Under the pieces are notes generated by a model. It ran no database searches, had not been told where the DNA came from, and worked only from the letters and a program-made list of their open reading frames with translations. The position numbers and the translations under genes are program-made. This document shows positions 38,934-49,998 of a DNA stretch of 64,000 bases, piece by piece. The DNA is from Rhodococcoides kroppenstedtii (GTDB lineage: Bacteria; Actinomycetota; Actinomycetes; Mycobacteriales; Mycobacteriaceae), in assembly GCF_900111805.1 (NCBI RefSeq), contig NZ_FOJN01000006.1:62001-126000 (forward strand), given 5' to 3'. Within the stretch, counting starts at the first letter, position 1. Each line of letters starts with the position of its first letter.

Positions 38934-39622
38934 GCCCTCTTGGACGCACCACCGCCGGGTTCGGTTCCCGCCGACGGACGAGTCGACCCGCGACGTGCGG
39001 GGGAGAAAGTCCCGACATCCGAGACAGCCGTGGCGCGCGGATCCTGGCCCGTCCCGTCGTCCGTCCGCACCGTGCGGAGCACCTCGGCGAGCTTCTGGCG
39101 CCCGCGGGCGCAGCGGCTCTTGATCGTCCCCGGCGGCACCCCCAGCGCGGCGGCGGCATCGGCGACGGAATAGCCCTCCATGTCGACGGCGACGATCGCG
39201 GCTCGCTGGTCGGGTGGGAGGGTGAAGAGGGCTCGCTCGACCACCATGCTCAGGTCCAGATCGGCGTAATGGTCGGACGGATCCCGCGGTTCGCGCACGT
39301 CGTCGTCCAGCGGAACGGTGGGTCGGACCCGATTGCGCCGGATGCGATCGAGGCAGGCATTGACCACGATGCGATGCAGCCAGCTACGGACGGCGGCGTC
39401 GGCCCGGAACGAGTGGGCGGTCCGATGGGCGCTGAGCAAAGCGTCCTGCAGAGCGTCGGCGGCGTCCTCGGCGGAGTAGCTCGCCCGCCGCGCCGTCAGC
39501 CACAGATGATCCTGATGACGACGAACCAGGACGGCGAACGCCGTTCTGTCCCCCGCGATATGCGCCGCCAGCAGCTCGCCGTCCGTGGCGTCACCCCCGG
39601 CGACTCCCCCCATGAGTCGCAC
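38930..39622 (-). CDS. sigM: ECF sigma factor SigM
   Basis: A 230-residue ECF sigma factor with region 2 (about 27-95, with DALQDALLSAHR and WLHRIVVNACLDRIRR) and region 4 (about 130-185, with VAAVDMEGYSVADAAAALGVPPGTIKSR-like helices). The C-terminal ~40 residues are a Gly/Pro/Arg-rich extension. The GTG at 39622 is preferred over the ATG four codons later because a TAGTCT -10 ends 6 nt upstream, fitting a leaderless mRNA. In mycobacteria SigM controls secreted and Esx genes. Confidence 0.93.
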   Translation of the reverse strand: MRLMGGVAGGDATDGELLAAHIAGDRTAFAVLVRRHQDHLWLTARRASYSAEDAADALQDALLSAHRTAHSFRADAAVRSWLHRIVVNACLDRIRRNRVRPTVPLDDDVREPRDPSDHYADLDLSMVVERALFTLPPDQRAAIVAVDMEGYSVADAAAALGVPPGTIKSRCARGRQKLAEVLRTVRTDDGTGQDPRATAVSDVGTFSPARRGSTRPSAGTEPGGGASKRA

Positions 39623-39628
39623 GCGCGG

Positions 39629-39634
39629 AGACTA
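39629..39634 (-). promoter_or_regulatory. Leaderless -10 element of sigM
   Basis: TAGTCT on the minus strand lies 6 nt before the GTG start of sigM. There is no convincing -35. Confidence 0.45.
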
Positions 39635-39703
39635 GCCGAGAACCGAACCGTCCTGGCGGTACGACGACATGCTTGTGACCGCGCACGACGCGGCGCCGAC
39701 CGG

Positions 39704-42700
39704 TCAGCCCGCGGTGACGGTGATGTCGGCGATGGAGCTCTGGTTGCGGCCACCCTGCGTGCTGAGGTCCGTGATCCACACGAGCAGGTACTCCGTGGGC
39801 CCGTCCGGCGTGACGGCGATGTCGGTCCGGCCGTTGCCCAGCGTGGCCTGCCCGATCACCTGGGTCTCGTCCAGCGTCGGTGAGGCCGACGACGCACTCC
39901 GAATCTCCACGACCGTGCCCGGCGAGGGCGAGTCGATCGACACCGAGCCGGGGGTCACGTCGCCGTCGAGCGTGGCCAGGATGCCGACACCGCTCTTGAG
40001 CGACGGGAAGGGGTTGAAGTACGAGTCCGTCTGCCAGACGGTCGCCGGATCGTTGTCGAGCACGTTGTCGACGGTCGCGGGACTGTCCGCGGTGCCCTGC
40101 GGGGAGAACACCTCCACCGAGGAAATGGCCACCGGGGTGGGCGCCGCGGGCGCCGCCGGGGCGGCCGGATCCTCGGGCGCGACCGCGGAGGTGGTCAGGC
40201 CGAAGTTCTGCTCGGTCAGCGGCTCGTCCGTCCCACCGCCGGCGAGGAGGTTCGCCAGCCACCAGCCCACGAGCCCGAGGACCAGGACCGTGAGTGCACC
40301 GAGCCCGGCCAGCACGATCAAGGTCCGGTTGGACTTCGGGTCCGACTCGTCGGGATCGGCGAGGGCGTGGCCCGTCGCACCCGGCGGCCGCTGGCCCAGG
40401 CGCAGGGCCGGGATGTAGTCCGTCTTCTCGTTGACGACGGCCGCCTGGCCCAGGATGTGCTGCACCGTGGCGGCCGTACGGATGCCGCTGTTCTGCTCGA
40501 GGGCACGCACGGCGACGGCGGACACCTCGAACGGAATGTCGGAGCGGATCTCGCGCGGGTCGACCGGCGCCCCTGCCGCGGTGCGGTCGGCCAACGCCAT
40601 GCCGCCGACCGATCCGGTCTCGCGCGGATCGCCGAGCGGCCATCGGGCGGTCACCAGCGCGTACAGCATGGCACCCAGGCCGCGGACGTCGGAGCTGGGA
40701 TCGGCGTCGGCGAACGTCGCCGGGAACGCCAGCACCGCGTCGCCCTTGACGCTGATCCGCACTCGGTCGGGATGGTCGATGGACAGGGCACCGCCGCTGC
40801 GGTGGGCCTGCTCGGCGGCCGCGGCGAGGGATTTGATGGCGTTGGCCGCGCCGAGCGGCGACGGCGTGGTGTCGGCCATCTCGCGCAGCGATCGTCCCCG
40901 GGTCCACTCGGCGACGACGATGCCGCCGGAGCTGCCACGCACCACGTCGAGCACGCGGGCGAGACCCGGCGAGGAGATCCGGCCGAGTCGCAGAGTGCGG
41001 GAGAGGACGGCCTGTGGGCCGTCGCCGCGGGTGTCGTCCGCACCGCCGTCGGCGCGTTGCTCGGAGTCGACGAAGGTGAGTGCCACCTCGCGGTCGAGTT
41101 TGACGTCGTGGGCCTGCCAGAACTTCAGACCGCGGGCGCCGCCGTGGGGCGCGAGCAGACGGTAGCGACCGCCCGCCACCGACGCACCCGGCACCAGCTT
41201 GGGTCCGCGCAGCGGGGCTCGCGGCGCGTCGGCCGGAGGTACGGCGGGCGGGAGCGGCGGGGATCCGGCTCCGGGGACGCCCGTCGTGGCCGGATCGAGC
41301 GGGGCCTCCTCGGTCGTCTCGGCTGCGTCGGCCCGCCGGGACACGTCGCCGTCGGTCACGGCCGTACCCGCGTCGGTGGTGGCGTCGTCGTCGGCCGGCG
41401 CCGGGGATGGGGCATCGACGGTGGTCGGGGCGTCGTCCGTGCGGTCGGTCTTCACGCCGCTGTCGGGCCGGGCGGGGCCGTCGTCCCGGGTCGCCTGACC
41501 GCGGGTCGCCTCGTCGTCGGTCACGGACACTCCTTCGTCACGTCTGGTGGAACCGGTGGGGACCACCGGGAGAATCGTGGTGAGGGATTCGTCCGGGGGC
41601 ACGTTCTGGACCCGTCGGACCGAACGTCGGTCACCGGCCGTCCCGGGGGCCTCACGCCCCACAGGGTACGGGAGCGGTCCGCCCCGGGGCGCCGGACCGA
41701 ACCCGCCGGTCGGTCGACCGACCGGCGGGAGGTCGGGGCTGCCGATCGCAGGGATGAGCTCGGTCTCGGCGAACATCTGCGCATCCGCCGGGGGCGCCGG
41801 TGCTGCGCGACCGAGGCGGCGTCGCACGGCGACGATCACGGCGTCGATCTCGGGGATCCGTGCCCGCACGAGACACAGACCGGTGACCAGCAGCATGACG
41901 GCGCCGTCGAAGAGCACGCGGAGCAACGCGGCCGGTCCGGTGAGGCGGTCGAGGCCGAGGAGGGTGTCGGCCAGCACCACGGCGAGCATGCCGACGGCGG
42001 TGGCGAGCACGGTGACGACGACGGTGCGCCGGACGCCGTCGAGACGCAGGTCGCCGAGGGTGCGGCGCAGGAGCATCCAGCCGATGATCGCGCCCGTCAG
42101 ATACCCGAGGCCGTTGGCCGCACCGAGGAGCAGGACCACGGATCGGTCCGACGACGCGACGAGCGGCGCCAAGGCGGAGAGGCCCACCTTGACGGCGGTG
42201 ATGCCGAGGACGATCCACGTCGGGGTCCACGCCTGCTCGCGCGCGTAGAACACCCGGAGATGGATGAGCACCAGGGAGTAGGGCACGAGGGTGAAGGCGG
42301 ACCAGCTCACCGCCTCGCCGAGTCGGGCGGCGTCGGCGCTGCCGAAGTTGCCGTAGCCGTACAGCGCCTCGCCGACCTGCGGTCCGGCGACGGTGAGGAA
42401 GCCGATGACCGGCACCAGGGCGAGCATGGTCAGGCGGGTGGCGACGGACAGATCGTCGACGACGGCGGGGACGTCGCGAGCGGCGGCGTTGCGGCTCAGG
42501 CGCGGCATGATCGCGGTGAGCACGGTGACGCCGAGGACGCCGTAGGGCAGCTGCAGGAGGATCCAGGCCTGGTTGTAGATGACGGGCCCAGCGGGGTCGA
42601 CGTGCGAGGAGATGCGGGTGGCGACGACCATGCCGATCTGGCTGATCACCACGTAGAGCACGATCGCGACCGCCATGCCGCCGAAGCGCCGCAGCCGATC

Positions 42701-43471
42701 GTCCAGACCCCACAGCGGGCGGAGATCGATCCGGTTGCGGCGCAGAGCCGGGATCAAGCTGGTCGCCTGCACCACGACGCCCAGGGTGATACCGAACCCG
42801 AGGACGAGCAGTTTGGGGTCGCTGATCCGCACCGGGTCGAGCGAGATCTCCCCCGGCATCAGCAGATACACGACCAGGACGGCGAGGACCACGAGGTTGT
42901 TGAGCACCGGCGCCCACGCCCCGGGCTTGAAGTTCTGCCGGGTGTTGAGGATGGCCGTGAACAGCGCCGACAGCCCGTAGAACAGGATGGCGGGCAGCAG
43001 GAGGAACAGCAGGGCGGTGGTGAGGGCCGTGTTCACCTGGCCGTCGTCCGAGAGAAAGACGTAGCGCGTGAGCAACGGCGCGGCGGCCGTGGCCAGAATC
43101 GCGGCGAACACCAGCATGGTCAGCGCCGCTGTGAACAGCCGACGGACGAACGCGCGTCCCCCATCCGCGTCCTCGGACTCCGCGCGGACGAGGACCGGCA
43201 CCACGATCGCGGTCAGCACCGCGCCCAGCACCAACTCGGCGATCATGTTGGGGATCAGGCTGGCGACGGTGTACGAGCTCGCCACGGTGACGCCGAGGAC
43301 GGTCACCAGGAGCAGCTGTTTGACGAAGCCGGTGATCCGGCTGCAGAGCGTCGCGAACGCGATCGCGCCGGTCGCGGACAGCAGCCGGGAGCCGCCGCCC
43401 CTCTCCACGGCACGCGTGTCCGCGGCGCCCTGGTCTGCGGCGCTCGTCTCGGCGGACGTGGACCCGCTCAT
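39704..43471 (-). CDS. murJ: MurJ/MviN lipid II flippase fused to pseudokinase and discoidin-like domain
   Basis: A 1255-residue protein. A 14-helix MATE-like flippase domain (about 30-550) moves lipid II outward. A disordered acidic linker follows (about 560-760). Then comes a kinase-like domain (about 770-1010) that keeps a degenerate fold but lacks HRD and DFG, so it is a pseudokinase. One membrane helix (~1050-1076) leads to an extracellular F5/8-type carbohydrate-binding-like domain (about 1115-1255). In mycobacteria the pseudokinase is phosphorylated by PknB and recruits FhaA. The gene lies between the DUF6049 gene and sigM. Confidence 0.95.
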   Translation of the reverse strand: MSGSTSAETSAADQGAADTRAVERGGGSRLLSATGAIAFATLCSRITGFVKQLLLVTVLGVTVASSYTVASLIPNMIAELVLGAVLTAIVVPVLVRAESEDADGGRAFVRRLFTAALTMLVFAAILATAAAPLLTRYVFLSDDGQVNTALTTALLFLLLPAILFYGLSALFTAILNTRQNFKPGAWAPVLNNLVVLAVLVVYLLMPGEISLDPVRISDPKLLVLGFGITLGVVVQATSLIPALRRNRIDLRPLWGLDDRLRRFGGMAVAIVLYVVISQIGMVVATRISSHVDPAGPVIYNQAWILLQLPYGVLGVTVLTAIMPRLSRNAAARDVPAVVDDLSVATRLTMLALVPVIGFLTVAGPQVGEALYGYGNFGSADAARLGEAVSWSAFTLVPYSLVLIHLRVFYAREQAWTPTWIVLGITAVKVGLSALAPLVASSDRSVVLLLGAANGLGYLTGAIIGWMLLRRTLGDLRLDGVRRTVVVTVLATAVGMLAVVLADTLLGLDRLTGPAALLRVLFDGAVMLLVTGLCLVRARIPEIDAVIVAVRRRLGRAAPAPPADAQMFAETELIPAIGSPDLPPVGRPTGGFGPAPRGGPLPYPVGREAPGTAGDRRSVRRVQNVPPDESLTTILPVVPTGSTRRDEGVSVTDDEATRGQATRDDGPARPDSGVKTDRTDDAPTTVDAPSPAPADDDATTDAGTAVTDGDVSRRADAAETTEEAPLDPATTGVPGAGSPPLPPAVPPADAPRAPLRGPKLVPGASVAGGRYRLLAPHGGARGLKFWQAHDVKLDREVALTFVDSEQRADGGADDTRGDGPQAVLSRTLRLGRISSPGLARVLDVVRGSSGGIVVAEWTRGRSLREMADTTPSPLGAANAIKSLAAAAEQAHRSGGALSIDHPDRVRISVKGDAVLAFPATFADADPSSDVRGLGAMLYALVTARWPLGDPRETGSVGGMALADRTAAGAPVDPREIRSDIPFEVSAVAVRALEQNSGIRTAATVQHILGQAAVVNEKTDYIPALRLGQRPPGATGHALADPDESDPKSNRTLIVLAGLGALTVLVLGLVGWWLANLLAGGGTDEPLTEQNFGLTTSAVAPEDPAAPAAPAAPTPVAISSVEVFSPQGTADSPATVDNVLDNDPATVWQTDSYFNPFPSLKSGVGILATLDGDVTPGSVSIDSPSPGTVVEIRSASSASPTLDETQVIGQATLGNGRTDIAVTPDGPTEYLLVWITDLSTQGGRNQSSIADITVTAG

Positions 43472-43478
43472 CGCGTCC

Positions 43479-45863
43479 TCACTGTTCGTCGGCGGGGTCG
43501 GGTTGCCCGCGGAACCGGTGCCACAGGCGCCGGCCCACCAGCAGCACCAGCAGTATCCCGGCTCCGACTGTGATCAGAGCCAAGGCACGACCGTACGCAT
43601 TGGACCGAACGGTCACCTCGGCCGGTTGCCCCAGCTCGACTCCGTCGCTCGTGCTGAGCGAGAACTCGACGACCATCTTGCGCGAATCGCTGACCCGCGC
43701 CGGCACCTGCAACGACCGGCTGCCGCGGGGCGGCAACTGCTGCGGGCCGATGTCCTCGACCTCCATGGCCTGCGGGGCGTCGACCGTCAGGTTCACCGCG
43801 ATGCCGATGGGGAGGTCGTTCCGCGCGACCAGCAGCAGCGGGCTGGCCTCCGACGCGAGGGTGAAGACGCCGCCGGGGGCGAGGATCGTCACCGCCCCGT
43901 AGGCGCGGTCGATGCCCGCGACGACGGCATCGGCGCGCACTCGGGCGGCGTCCTCGACGGCGGCCGGGTCGGTGCCGCCGCGACCGGCCGTACCGAGAGC
44001 GCGCAGCAGATCCTCCCGCAGGGGCGCGGCGAACAGGGCCGGGGTGAGCGACGAGCGGGGGTCCTGCACGAGCGCAGACTGCAGCGCGGTGATACGTCCG
44101 CCCTGCTCACGGGCGGTGACGACGAGTCTCTGTTCCGGCGATTCGTCCGACGGCGACACCAGCGTCGCGGGCTCGGCGGGTGGGGTCACCCCCAGCAGAT
44201 CCGCCAGTGGCCGGGGGGTCGCGAGGCCGCTGCGCAGCAGTCCGGCCACCGTGCCGAGAACGGCCGAGGCCTCCTCCCGGTCCGGAGTCCACGTCTGTGG
44301 CGGCACGACCACCAGCGAGCGCGGCCCCCGGTCGAGCCGCGGCGTCGTGCCGGGCGCACCGGAGGGGAGCAGTGCCTCGTACTGCAGCGCACCCAGCGCG
44401 TCCTGGAGTCGCGCCGTGCGGGAGTCCGCCGTCAGATCGATGCGCTGGGCGTCGGGGGTGAACGCGGGGGTCACGGGGTCGGCGCCGACGCCGGCGAGGG
44501 CGCTGCTCACCTCGTCGCCGAACAGCACGGCCCGGTCGGACGCGGCGGTGCCGGCGAGCAGCACGGTGTCCGGCGAGGTGCCGGCGTCCACGACGTCGAC
44601 GGCGGACCGCGCGAGCAGCAACGACCGTCCGGAGTCGGTGGCTCCGGGCGCCGACGCGGGGGTCGCGGCGACCATGTCGGCCGCGGCGGTGTCGACGGTC
44701 CCGGCGGCGGGCCACACGACGTCGCGCCGCGACGAGACCCCGAGCAGAGAGTCGACGACGTCCGGCGGGGACGCGACGGCGGCCTGTGCCAGGGCGGCGT
44801 CCCCCGTCGCGGCGACGGCCGAGAGGTCGGCCTGCGCGAACGGCACGGCGACGACGCACCGATCCGCGACCAGCGCGCGGAGACGGTCGAGCCAGGCGAC
44901 GGCGGCATCGGTGCCCGTCCCGTCGCGGGCCGGTCCCGTCGGGTCGGCGGCGTCGACGACGAGGTAGCCGCGGGTCATCGCCGCGACGGTCACCAGCAGG
45001 TCGGGGTCGACGGCGACGCACGTGGACGCGGCGAGGGCGCCGTCGGGGTCGACCGAGGGTTGGATCGCGAACTCGAGCGCGGTGAGCAGGCCGTCGAGTC
45101 GTCCGCCGGTGTCGAGAGACGTCGCCAAGTCGTCGTCGATCAGGCGCACCTTCTCGTCGACGGTGCCGGGCAGTCCGGCCGCGAGTCGGGGCCGGTCGGC
45201 GAGGGGCCACAGGACGGTCGCGGCGACGGGGCGTCCGGTGTCGGGGGGCAGCGGAACGCCCGTCGGTGCCGCGAGGTCGGGCACCGTGGTGTCGCGCGGG
45301 AGGCCGGCGACGGGCAGCAGGAACGTGGCGTCGTCGAGCCGGGCCTGCTGGCCGTAGTCGGGGGTGCCGTTGACGTTGACCAGCATCGGATAGATGCCGG
45401 GGCGGTCGATGCCGAGCGAGAGGGTGCCGTCGGCCGCGCGGAGCGGAAGCGACAGCGCGAACGGCAGGTCCTGCCCCTGCGCCAGGGGTTCACCGTCGGC
45501 GAGTTCGTCGAAGTTCCCGACGGTGTCGAAGACGTCCTGGTCGTCGGCGAGCGCCGATCGCAGGCCCGCGTCGGTCCGCACGGCCGGGGCGCGTTGCAGG
45601 CGGACGCCGATGTCGGAGACGGGCCGGTCGCCGACGTTGGTGACGGTGCCGCGGACGGTGACCTCGGGCGGCGAGGTGGTGGTGACCGTGGTGGGGGTGA
45701 CCTCGTCGACGGAGATACGGAGGAACGTGCTGTCGACGGAGGTGTCGGGGGGCGTGGTCGGTTGCGCGGCGGCGGGGCCCACCGCGACGGTGAGGCCGAC
45801 CGCGGCCACCGTGGCGACGAGGGCCAGGAGCAGGGCGAGAAGGCGGGTGGCGGCGGGCCTCAT
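43479..45863 (-). CDS. DUF6049 secreted/membrane-anchored protein
   Basis: A 794-residue protein with an N-terminal signal sequence (about 1-33, ending AAAQP), a large extracytoplasmic region rich in Val, Asp, Ala and Thr, and a C-terminal membrane helix (about 760-778) with a basic tail. It matches the actinobacterial DUF6049 (Rv3909-like) proteins that always sit beside murJ. A wall-related role is inferred from this linkage. There are no catalytic motifs. The ATG overlaps the mutT4 stop. Confidence 0.83.
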   Translation of the reverse strand: MRPAATRLLALLLALVATVAAVGLTVAVGPAAAQPTTPPDTSVDSTFLRISVDEVTPTTVTTTSPPEVTVRGTVTNVGDRPVSDIGVRLQRAPAVRTDAGLRSALADDQDVFDTVGNFDELADGEPLAQGQDLPFALSLPLRAADGTLSLGIDRPGIYPMLVNVNGTPDYGQQARLDDATFLLPVAGLPRDTTVPDLAAPTGVPLPPDTGRPVAATVLWPLADRPRLAAGLPGTVDEKVRLIDDDLATSLDTGGRLDGLLTALEFAIQPSVDPDGALAASTCVAVDPDLLVTVAAMTRGYLVVDAADPTGPARDGTGTDAAVAWLDRLRALVADRCVVAVPFAQADLSAVAATGDAALAQAAVASPPDVVDSLLGVSSRRDVVWPAAGTVDTAAADMVAATPASAPGATDSGRSLLLARSAVDVVDAGTSPDTVLLAGTAASDRAVLFGDEVSSALAGVGADPVTPAFTPDAQRIDLTADSRTARLQDALGALQYEALLPSGAPGTTPRLDRGPRSLVVVPPQTWTPDREEASAVLGTVAGLLRSGLATPRPLADLLGVTPPAEPATLVSPSDESPEQRLVVTAREQGGRITALQSALVQDPRSSLTPALFAAPLREDLLRALGTAGRGGTDPAAVEDAARVRADAVVAGIDRAYGAVTILAPGGVFTLASEASPLLLVARNDLPIGIAVNLTVDAPQAMEVEDIGPQQLPPRGSRSLQVPARVSDSRKMVVEFSLSTSDGVELGQPAEVTVRSNAYGRALALITVGAGILLVLLVGRRLWHRFRGQPDPADEQ

Positions 45864-46450
45864 GCTTCGGCGATGCCGCGACCGTCGGCCGGGGGGGTGA
45901 AGCCGGCGGGGTCGGCGGCCATCCGATCGATCATGTCGCCGGCGCGCTCGGCGAGTTTGCGCTCGTCGGCGTACGCGAGCCGCGTGTGCAGTTCGGCGAG
46001 CGGGACCCAGGCGACCTCGGTGACCTCGACGTCCTCGTCCGACAGTTGGCCTCCGGTGAAGCGCAGGAGGTAGTGGTGCACGGTCTTGTGCACGCGTCGT
46101 CCCTCGGTGACGAACCAGTAGTCGATGCTGCCGAGCGGGGCGAGCACGGTGCCGTTGATTCCGGTCTCCTCGGCGACCTCGCGTTCGGCGGTCTGCTCGG
46201 GAGTCTCACCACGTTCGATGTGGCCCTTCGGCAGGGACCACAGGAGGCGTCCACGCCGATCGGTGCGGCCGATCAGCGCAGCGCAGAGTCGGTCGCGCGG
46301 CCCGCCGAGACCGTCGACCACGAGCCCGCCGGCCGACGTCTCGTGCACGGTGCGCAGGGCGGGCCGATCGGCGGTCCGTCCGGTCGCGTCGCCGCGCCCA
46401 CGCCGTCGCACACCGCGACGGGTTCGCTTGGCTCGTTCGGGACCGGACAC
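45860..46450 (-). CDS. mutT4: NUDIX hydrolase MutT4-like
   Basis: A 196-residue NUDIX hydrolase. The catalytic box is complete: [20 protein letters not shown] followed by TG. An Arg-rich N-terminal ~35 residues precede the fold. It sits divergent from pcnA and upstream of the DUF6049-murJ genes, the position of mycobacterial mutT4. The substrate (oxidised or modified nucleotides) is not determinable here. GTG 46450 is used because a TAGTAT -10 ends 7 nt before it. Confidence 0.88.
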   Translation of the reverse strand: MSGPERAKRTRRGVRRRGRGDATGRTADRPALRTVHETSAGGLVVDGLGGPRDRLCAALIGRTDRRGRLLWSLPKGHIERGETPEQTAEREVAEETGINGTVLAPLGSIDYWFVTEGRRVHKTVHHYLLRFTGGQLSDEDVEVTEVAWVPLAELHTRLAYADERKLAERAGDMIDRMAADPAGFTPPADGRGIAEA

Positions 46451-46457
46451 CCGATCG

Positions 46458-46463
46458 ATACTA
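46458..46463 (-). promoter_or_regulatory. Leaderless -10 element of mutT4
   Basis: TAGTAT on the minus strand, 7 nt before the GTG start. This would drive the mutT4-DUF6049-murJ transcript. Confidence 0.5.
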
Positions 46464-46523
46464 GTTGCCGATCGGCGTGTCTCCCGTGTTCGTCGCCCCG
46501 GTCGGGCGGTGGGGGGACGTCGG

Positions 46524-46529
46524 TAGGGT
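46524..46529 (+). promoter_or_regulatory. -10 element of pcnA
   Basis: TAGGGT lies 8 nt before the GTG start of pcnA. It gives a near-leaderless transcript, divergent from mutT4. Confidence 0.4.
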
Positions 46530-46537
46530 GTTGCGAC

Positions 46538-48004
46538 GTGTCCACTACCGTTCCGGATCCCGAGAGGCGTGCGCGTCTGCTGGCGTCGGGTGCCGTGGCG
46601 CTTCGGGCGCACGACGACATTCTGCGTCCGTTGGGCGCGCTGTTCGCGACGGCCGGGTACGAGTTGTTCCTCGTCGGCGGGAGTGTGCGCGACGCGCTGC
46701 TCGGTCGGCTGAACACGGATCTGGACTTCACCACCAACGCCCTGCCGGAGCACACGCAGGCTCTCCTGGCGGGGTGGGCGGACCATCAGTGGGACACCGG
46801 CATCGAGTTCGGCACCGTGAGCGCGGTGCGGAACGGGCGGCAGATCGAGATCACGACGTTCCGCAGCGACGCGTACGACCGCGTCTCGCGCAATCCGGTG
46901 GTGCGGTACGGGTCGACCCTCGCCGAGGATCTGGTGCGGCGCGACTTCACGGTGAACGCGATGGCCGTACGGGTCGACGGCGACGGGCCGGGCGACCTGG
47001 TCGATCCGCTGGGCGGGTTCGACGCACTGCTCGAGGGGGTGTTGGACACGCCCACCGAGCCCGAGGTCTCGTTCGCCGACGATCCGCTGCGGATGCTGCG
47101 GGCGGCGCGCTTCGTGTCCCAGCTGGGCTTCACCCTGATGCCGCGGGTGCGGACGGCGGTGCGCGAGATGGCCGAGCAGATCGATCGGATCACCGTCGAG
47201 CGCATCACCGCGGAACTGGACAAGCTGATCCTCGGCGAGCACGCCGTCGACGGGGTGGAAGCGTTGTGCGACACGGGAATCGCGCAGCGCATCATCCCCG
47301 AGGTGCCGGCGATGAAGCTCGAGATCGACGAGCACCACCAGCACAAGGACGTGTACTGGCACTCGCTGACGGTGCTGCAGCAGGCGATCGACCTCGAGGA
47401 GGGCGACCCCGATCCGATCCTGCGGTGGGCGGCGTTGCTGCACGACATCGGCAAGCCGGACACCAAGCGCAACGAGCCGGGCGGCGGGGTCAGTTTCCAC
47501 CACCACGAGGTGGTGGGCGCCAAGATGGCGCGCCGTCGGTTGCGTGCACTGAAGTACCCGAAGAAGGCGACGGACGACATCGCCCAGCTGGTCTTCCTGC
47601 ATCTGCGCTTCCACGGGTACGGCAAGGGTCAGTGGACGGATTCGGCGGTGCGGCGCTACGTGACCGACGCCGGTGATCTGCTCCCCCGCCTGCACAAGTT
47701 GGTGCGGGCGGACTGCACGACGCGCAACAAGCGTCGCGCGGCGGCCCTGCAGGCGACCTACGACGACCTCGAGGCGCGCATCGACCGCCTGGCCGCGCAG
47801 GAGGACCTGGCGCGGGTGCGTCCGGACCTCGACGGCAACGCGATCATGGAGCTGCTCGACATCCCGGCGGGTCCCGAGGTGGGCCGGGCCTGGCGGTTCC
47901 TCAAGGAGCTCCGTCTGGATCGGGGTCCGCTGGACCGCGACGAGGCGGAGCGAGAATTGGTGGCGTGGTGGAACTCTCGTCGATCGGCGGAGCAGGCCGA
48001 GTGA
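46538..48004 (+). CDS. pcnA: CCA tRNA nucleotidyltransferase
   Basis: A 488-residue class II nucleotidyltransferase that adds or repairs the CCA end of tRNAs. Both tRNAs in this window lack an encoded CCA. The head domain shows [12 protein letters not shown] and the metal-binding DLDF. The body includes [10 protein letters not shown] and an [13 protein letters not shown] segment. A C-terminal HD-type domain is visible (LLHDIGKP). The start is GTG 46538. The last 104 nt overlap the MFS gene on the other strand. Confidence 0.94.
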   Translation: MSTTVPDPERRARLLASGAVALRAHDDILRPLGALFATAGYELFLVGGSVRDALLGRLNTDLDFTTNALPEHTQALLAGWADHQWDTGIEFGTVSAVRNGRQIEITTFRSDAYDRVSRNPVVRYGSTLAEDLVRRDFTVNAMAVRVDGDGPGDLVDPLGGFDALLEGVLDTPTEPEVSFADDPLRMLRAARFVSQLGFTLMPRVRTAVREMAEQIDRITVERITAELDKLILGEHAVDGVEALCDTGIAQRIIPEVPAMKLEIDEHHQHKDVYWHSLTVLQQAIDLEEGDPDPILRWAALLHDIGKPDTKRNEPGGGVSFHHHEVVGAKMARRRLRALKYPKKATDDIAQLVFLHLRFHGYGKGQWTDSAVRRYVTDAGDLLPRLHKLVRADCTTRNKRRAAALQATYDDLEARIDRLAAQEDLARVRPDLDGNAIMELLDIPAGPEVGRAWRFLKELRLDRGPLDRDEAERELVAWWNSRRSAEQAE

Positions 48005-49295
48005 CGGGCGAGCTCGCGACGATCACGGCGGCGACGAGGTAGAGCGCCGCGCCGACTCCCACGGCGACGAGCGCCACGGCGCCGGACGCGGTACTCACCG
48101 GGCCGAACGCGACGGCCACGGCGGCCACCGCCGCGACGAACGCGGCGTTGAACACGGTGTCCTGCAGGGCGAACACGCGGCCTCGGCGGCGATCGTCGAC
48201 GTCGGTCTGCAGGGCCGCGTCGGCGCTGAGCTTGACGGTCTGGCCGGCCACGCCGAGGACGAAGGCGCCGACGACGAGCAGGTCGGGCTCCAGCGTGATC
48301 ACCAGGGTTCCCTGCACGACGGCGGCAAGGATCAACGCCGAGGCCGTCAGCCGGCGGGCGCCCAGGCGGGGGCGCAGGATCGGAGTGGTGAGGGCGGCGA
48401 CGAACAAGCCCGCCGCGGTCGCGGTGACGGCCAGGCCGAATCCCGCGATGCCCACCGGCAGCACGGTCGCGCGCTCGGTGGTCGTCGCGTCGCGCAGGAC
48501 CAGGATCGTCACGACGGTGTCGATCCCGAAGACGACGCGGTGCGCGCCGACACCGAGCAGCGCCGAACGCACGGTCGGCGTCACGGCGACGGTGCGCAGA
48601 CCCGTCGCGACGCCGCGTCCGACGCCGACGATGCCCCCGGCGTCGCCGCGCTCGGCGGTGCGGTTCCCGGCCGGACCGAGACGACCGGCCGGGAACCGCC
48701 GGGCGAGCAGGGCGGCGACGACAGCACCGAGCGCGGACACGGCGGTCGCGACGGCGGCCGGAACGCCCGTCGGACCGGCGAGGGCGAGGACCGTGGTGGC
48801 GACGGCGGCCCCGGCGGCAGCGGTCACCGCGCCCAGGGTGACCAGCGCGGAGTTCGTCGGAACCAGCGCGTCCGTCGCCACCACTCGCGGCAGCGCGGCG
48901 GACATCCCCGCGAGGACGAAGCGGCTGATCCCGACGAGCACGAGGGCGGTCACCAGGACGGCCGTGGTCGACGCGTCCACCAGTAACAACACCGTCGCCA
49001 GCACGATCAGCGCAGTCTTGGCCAGTCCGGCCCCGATCAGCACGGCGCGGCGGTCGAGACGGTCCAACGCGACGCCGGCGACGGGCCCCACCAGCGAGTA
49101 CGGCAGCAACAGGACGGCGAATCCGGCGGCGATCGTGAGGGGGTCGGCGGCCCGCGCGGGGTCGAAGAGCACGACTCCGCCCAGCGCCGCCTGCACCATG
49201 CCGTCACCGAACTGCGTCGCCAGTCGGACGAGCGCGAGGCGGCGTGCGTCGGGGTCGCGCACGACCGCTCGCACGGTGGCCGCGATCGCGCTCAT
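47901..49295 (-). CDS. MFS transporter
   Basis: A 464-residue Ala/Val-rich major facilitator with about 12 membrane helices, starting with a short cytosolic [19 protein letters not shown] segment. The DRLDRRAVL loop between helices 2 and 3 matches the MFS signature. The C-terminus is Pro/Asp-rich. The substrate cannot be inferred; a drug or metabolite exporter is most likely. Its 3' end runs 104 nt into pcnA in antisense. Confidence 0.85.
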   Translation of the reverse strand: MSAIAATVRAVVRDPDARRLALVRLATQFGDGMVQAALGGVVLFDPARAADPLTIAAGFAVLLLPYSLVGPVAGVALDRLDRRAVLIGAGLAKTALIVLATVLLLVDASTTAVLVTALVLVGISRFVLAGMSAALPRVVATDALVPTNSALVTLGAVTAAAGAAVATTVLALAGPTGVPAAVATAVSALGAVVAALLARRFPAGRLGPAGNRTAERGDAGGIVGVGRGVATGLRTVAVTPTVRSALLGVGAHRVVFGIDTVVTILVLRDATTTERATVLPVGIAGFGLAVTATAAGLFVAALTTPILRPRLGARRLTASALILAAVVQGTLVITLEPDLLVVGAFVLGVAGQTVKLSADAALQTDVDDRRRGRVFALQDTVFNAAFVAAVAAVAVAFGPVSTASGAVALVAVGVGAALYLVAAVIVASSPVTRPAPPIDESSTTPPILAPPRRGPADPDPDGAP

Positions 49296-49348
49296 TCGCC
49301 CTGCCCGGTCTCGCGGCGCGGGGCGATCACCGGTGCCATGATGAGACG

Positions 49349-49954
49349 GTGGCACACGCAGAGGACCCGGAGGACCGGACGGCGACGCCCGACCACGCCG
49401 TGCGGCCCGGAAGCTTGCTGATCTCGTCCACGGAACTGGTCGAACCGACGTTCCGACGCACGGTCGTGTACGTGATCGAACACAACGACGCCGGCAGTCT
49501 CGGCGTGGTCCTGAACCGTCCGAGCGACACGGCGGTGCACGACGTCCTCCCGCAGTGGGCACCGCTGACCAGCGCGCCGAAGGCCCTGCACGTCGGTGGG
49601 CCGGTGAAGCGCGATTCCGCACTGTGTCTGGCGACCCTGCGTCCCGGGGTCTCCACGGAGAACGTGCCGGGGTTGCGTCGTGTCGACGGTCGGGTGGTGA
49701 TGGTGGACCTGGATTCGGACCCGTCCGTCATCGCGTCGTCGATCGACGGCATGCGCATCTTCGCGGGTTACTCGGGGTGGACGCTCGGCCAACTCGAGGG
49801 CGAACTCGAGCGGGACGACTGGATGGTCGTCTCCGCGTTGCCGACGGACGTCGTCGGGTCCGGTCGGGTCGACCTGTGGGCGCGGGTGCTGCGTCGGCAG
49901 CCGATGCCGCTCGCCATGCTGGCCACGCACCCCCTGGACACGTCCACGAACTGA
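49349..49954 (+). CDS. YqgE/AlgH family protein
   Basis: A 201-residue DUF179 protein with LISSTELVEPTFRRTVVYVIEHN, GVVLNRPS, HVGGPV and FAGYSGW motifs, all typical. The molecular role is unknown. The start is GTG 49349, the only plausible in-frame start, divergent from the MFS gene by 53 bp. Confidence 0.92.
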   Translation: MAHAEDPEDRTATPDHAVRPGSLLISSTELVEPTFRRTVVYVIEHNDAGSLGVVLNRPSDTAVHDVLPQWAPLTSAPKALHVGGPVKRDSALCLATLRPGVSTENVPGLRRVDGRVVMVDLDSDPSVIASSIDGMRIFAGYSGWTLGQLEGELERDDWMVVSALPTDVVGSGRVDLWARVLRRQPMPLAMLATHPLDTSTN

Positions 49955-49998
49955 CTCACCGGCCTCGACACCGCCTCGAGCGCCGGCCCCCACGCCGG

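Noticed and set aside
40367..43573. A ~1070-codon open frame opposite murJ
   Set aside because: An antisense shadow of the flippase gene, rich in Arg, Gly and His as expected from reversed high-GC codons.
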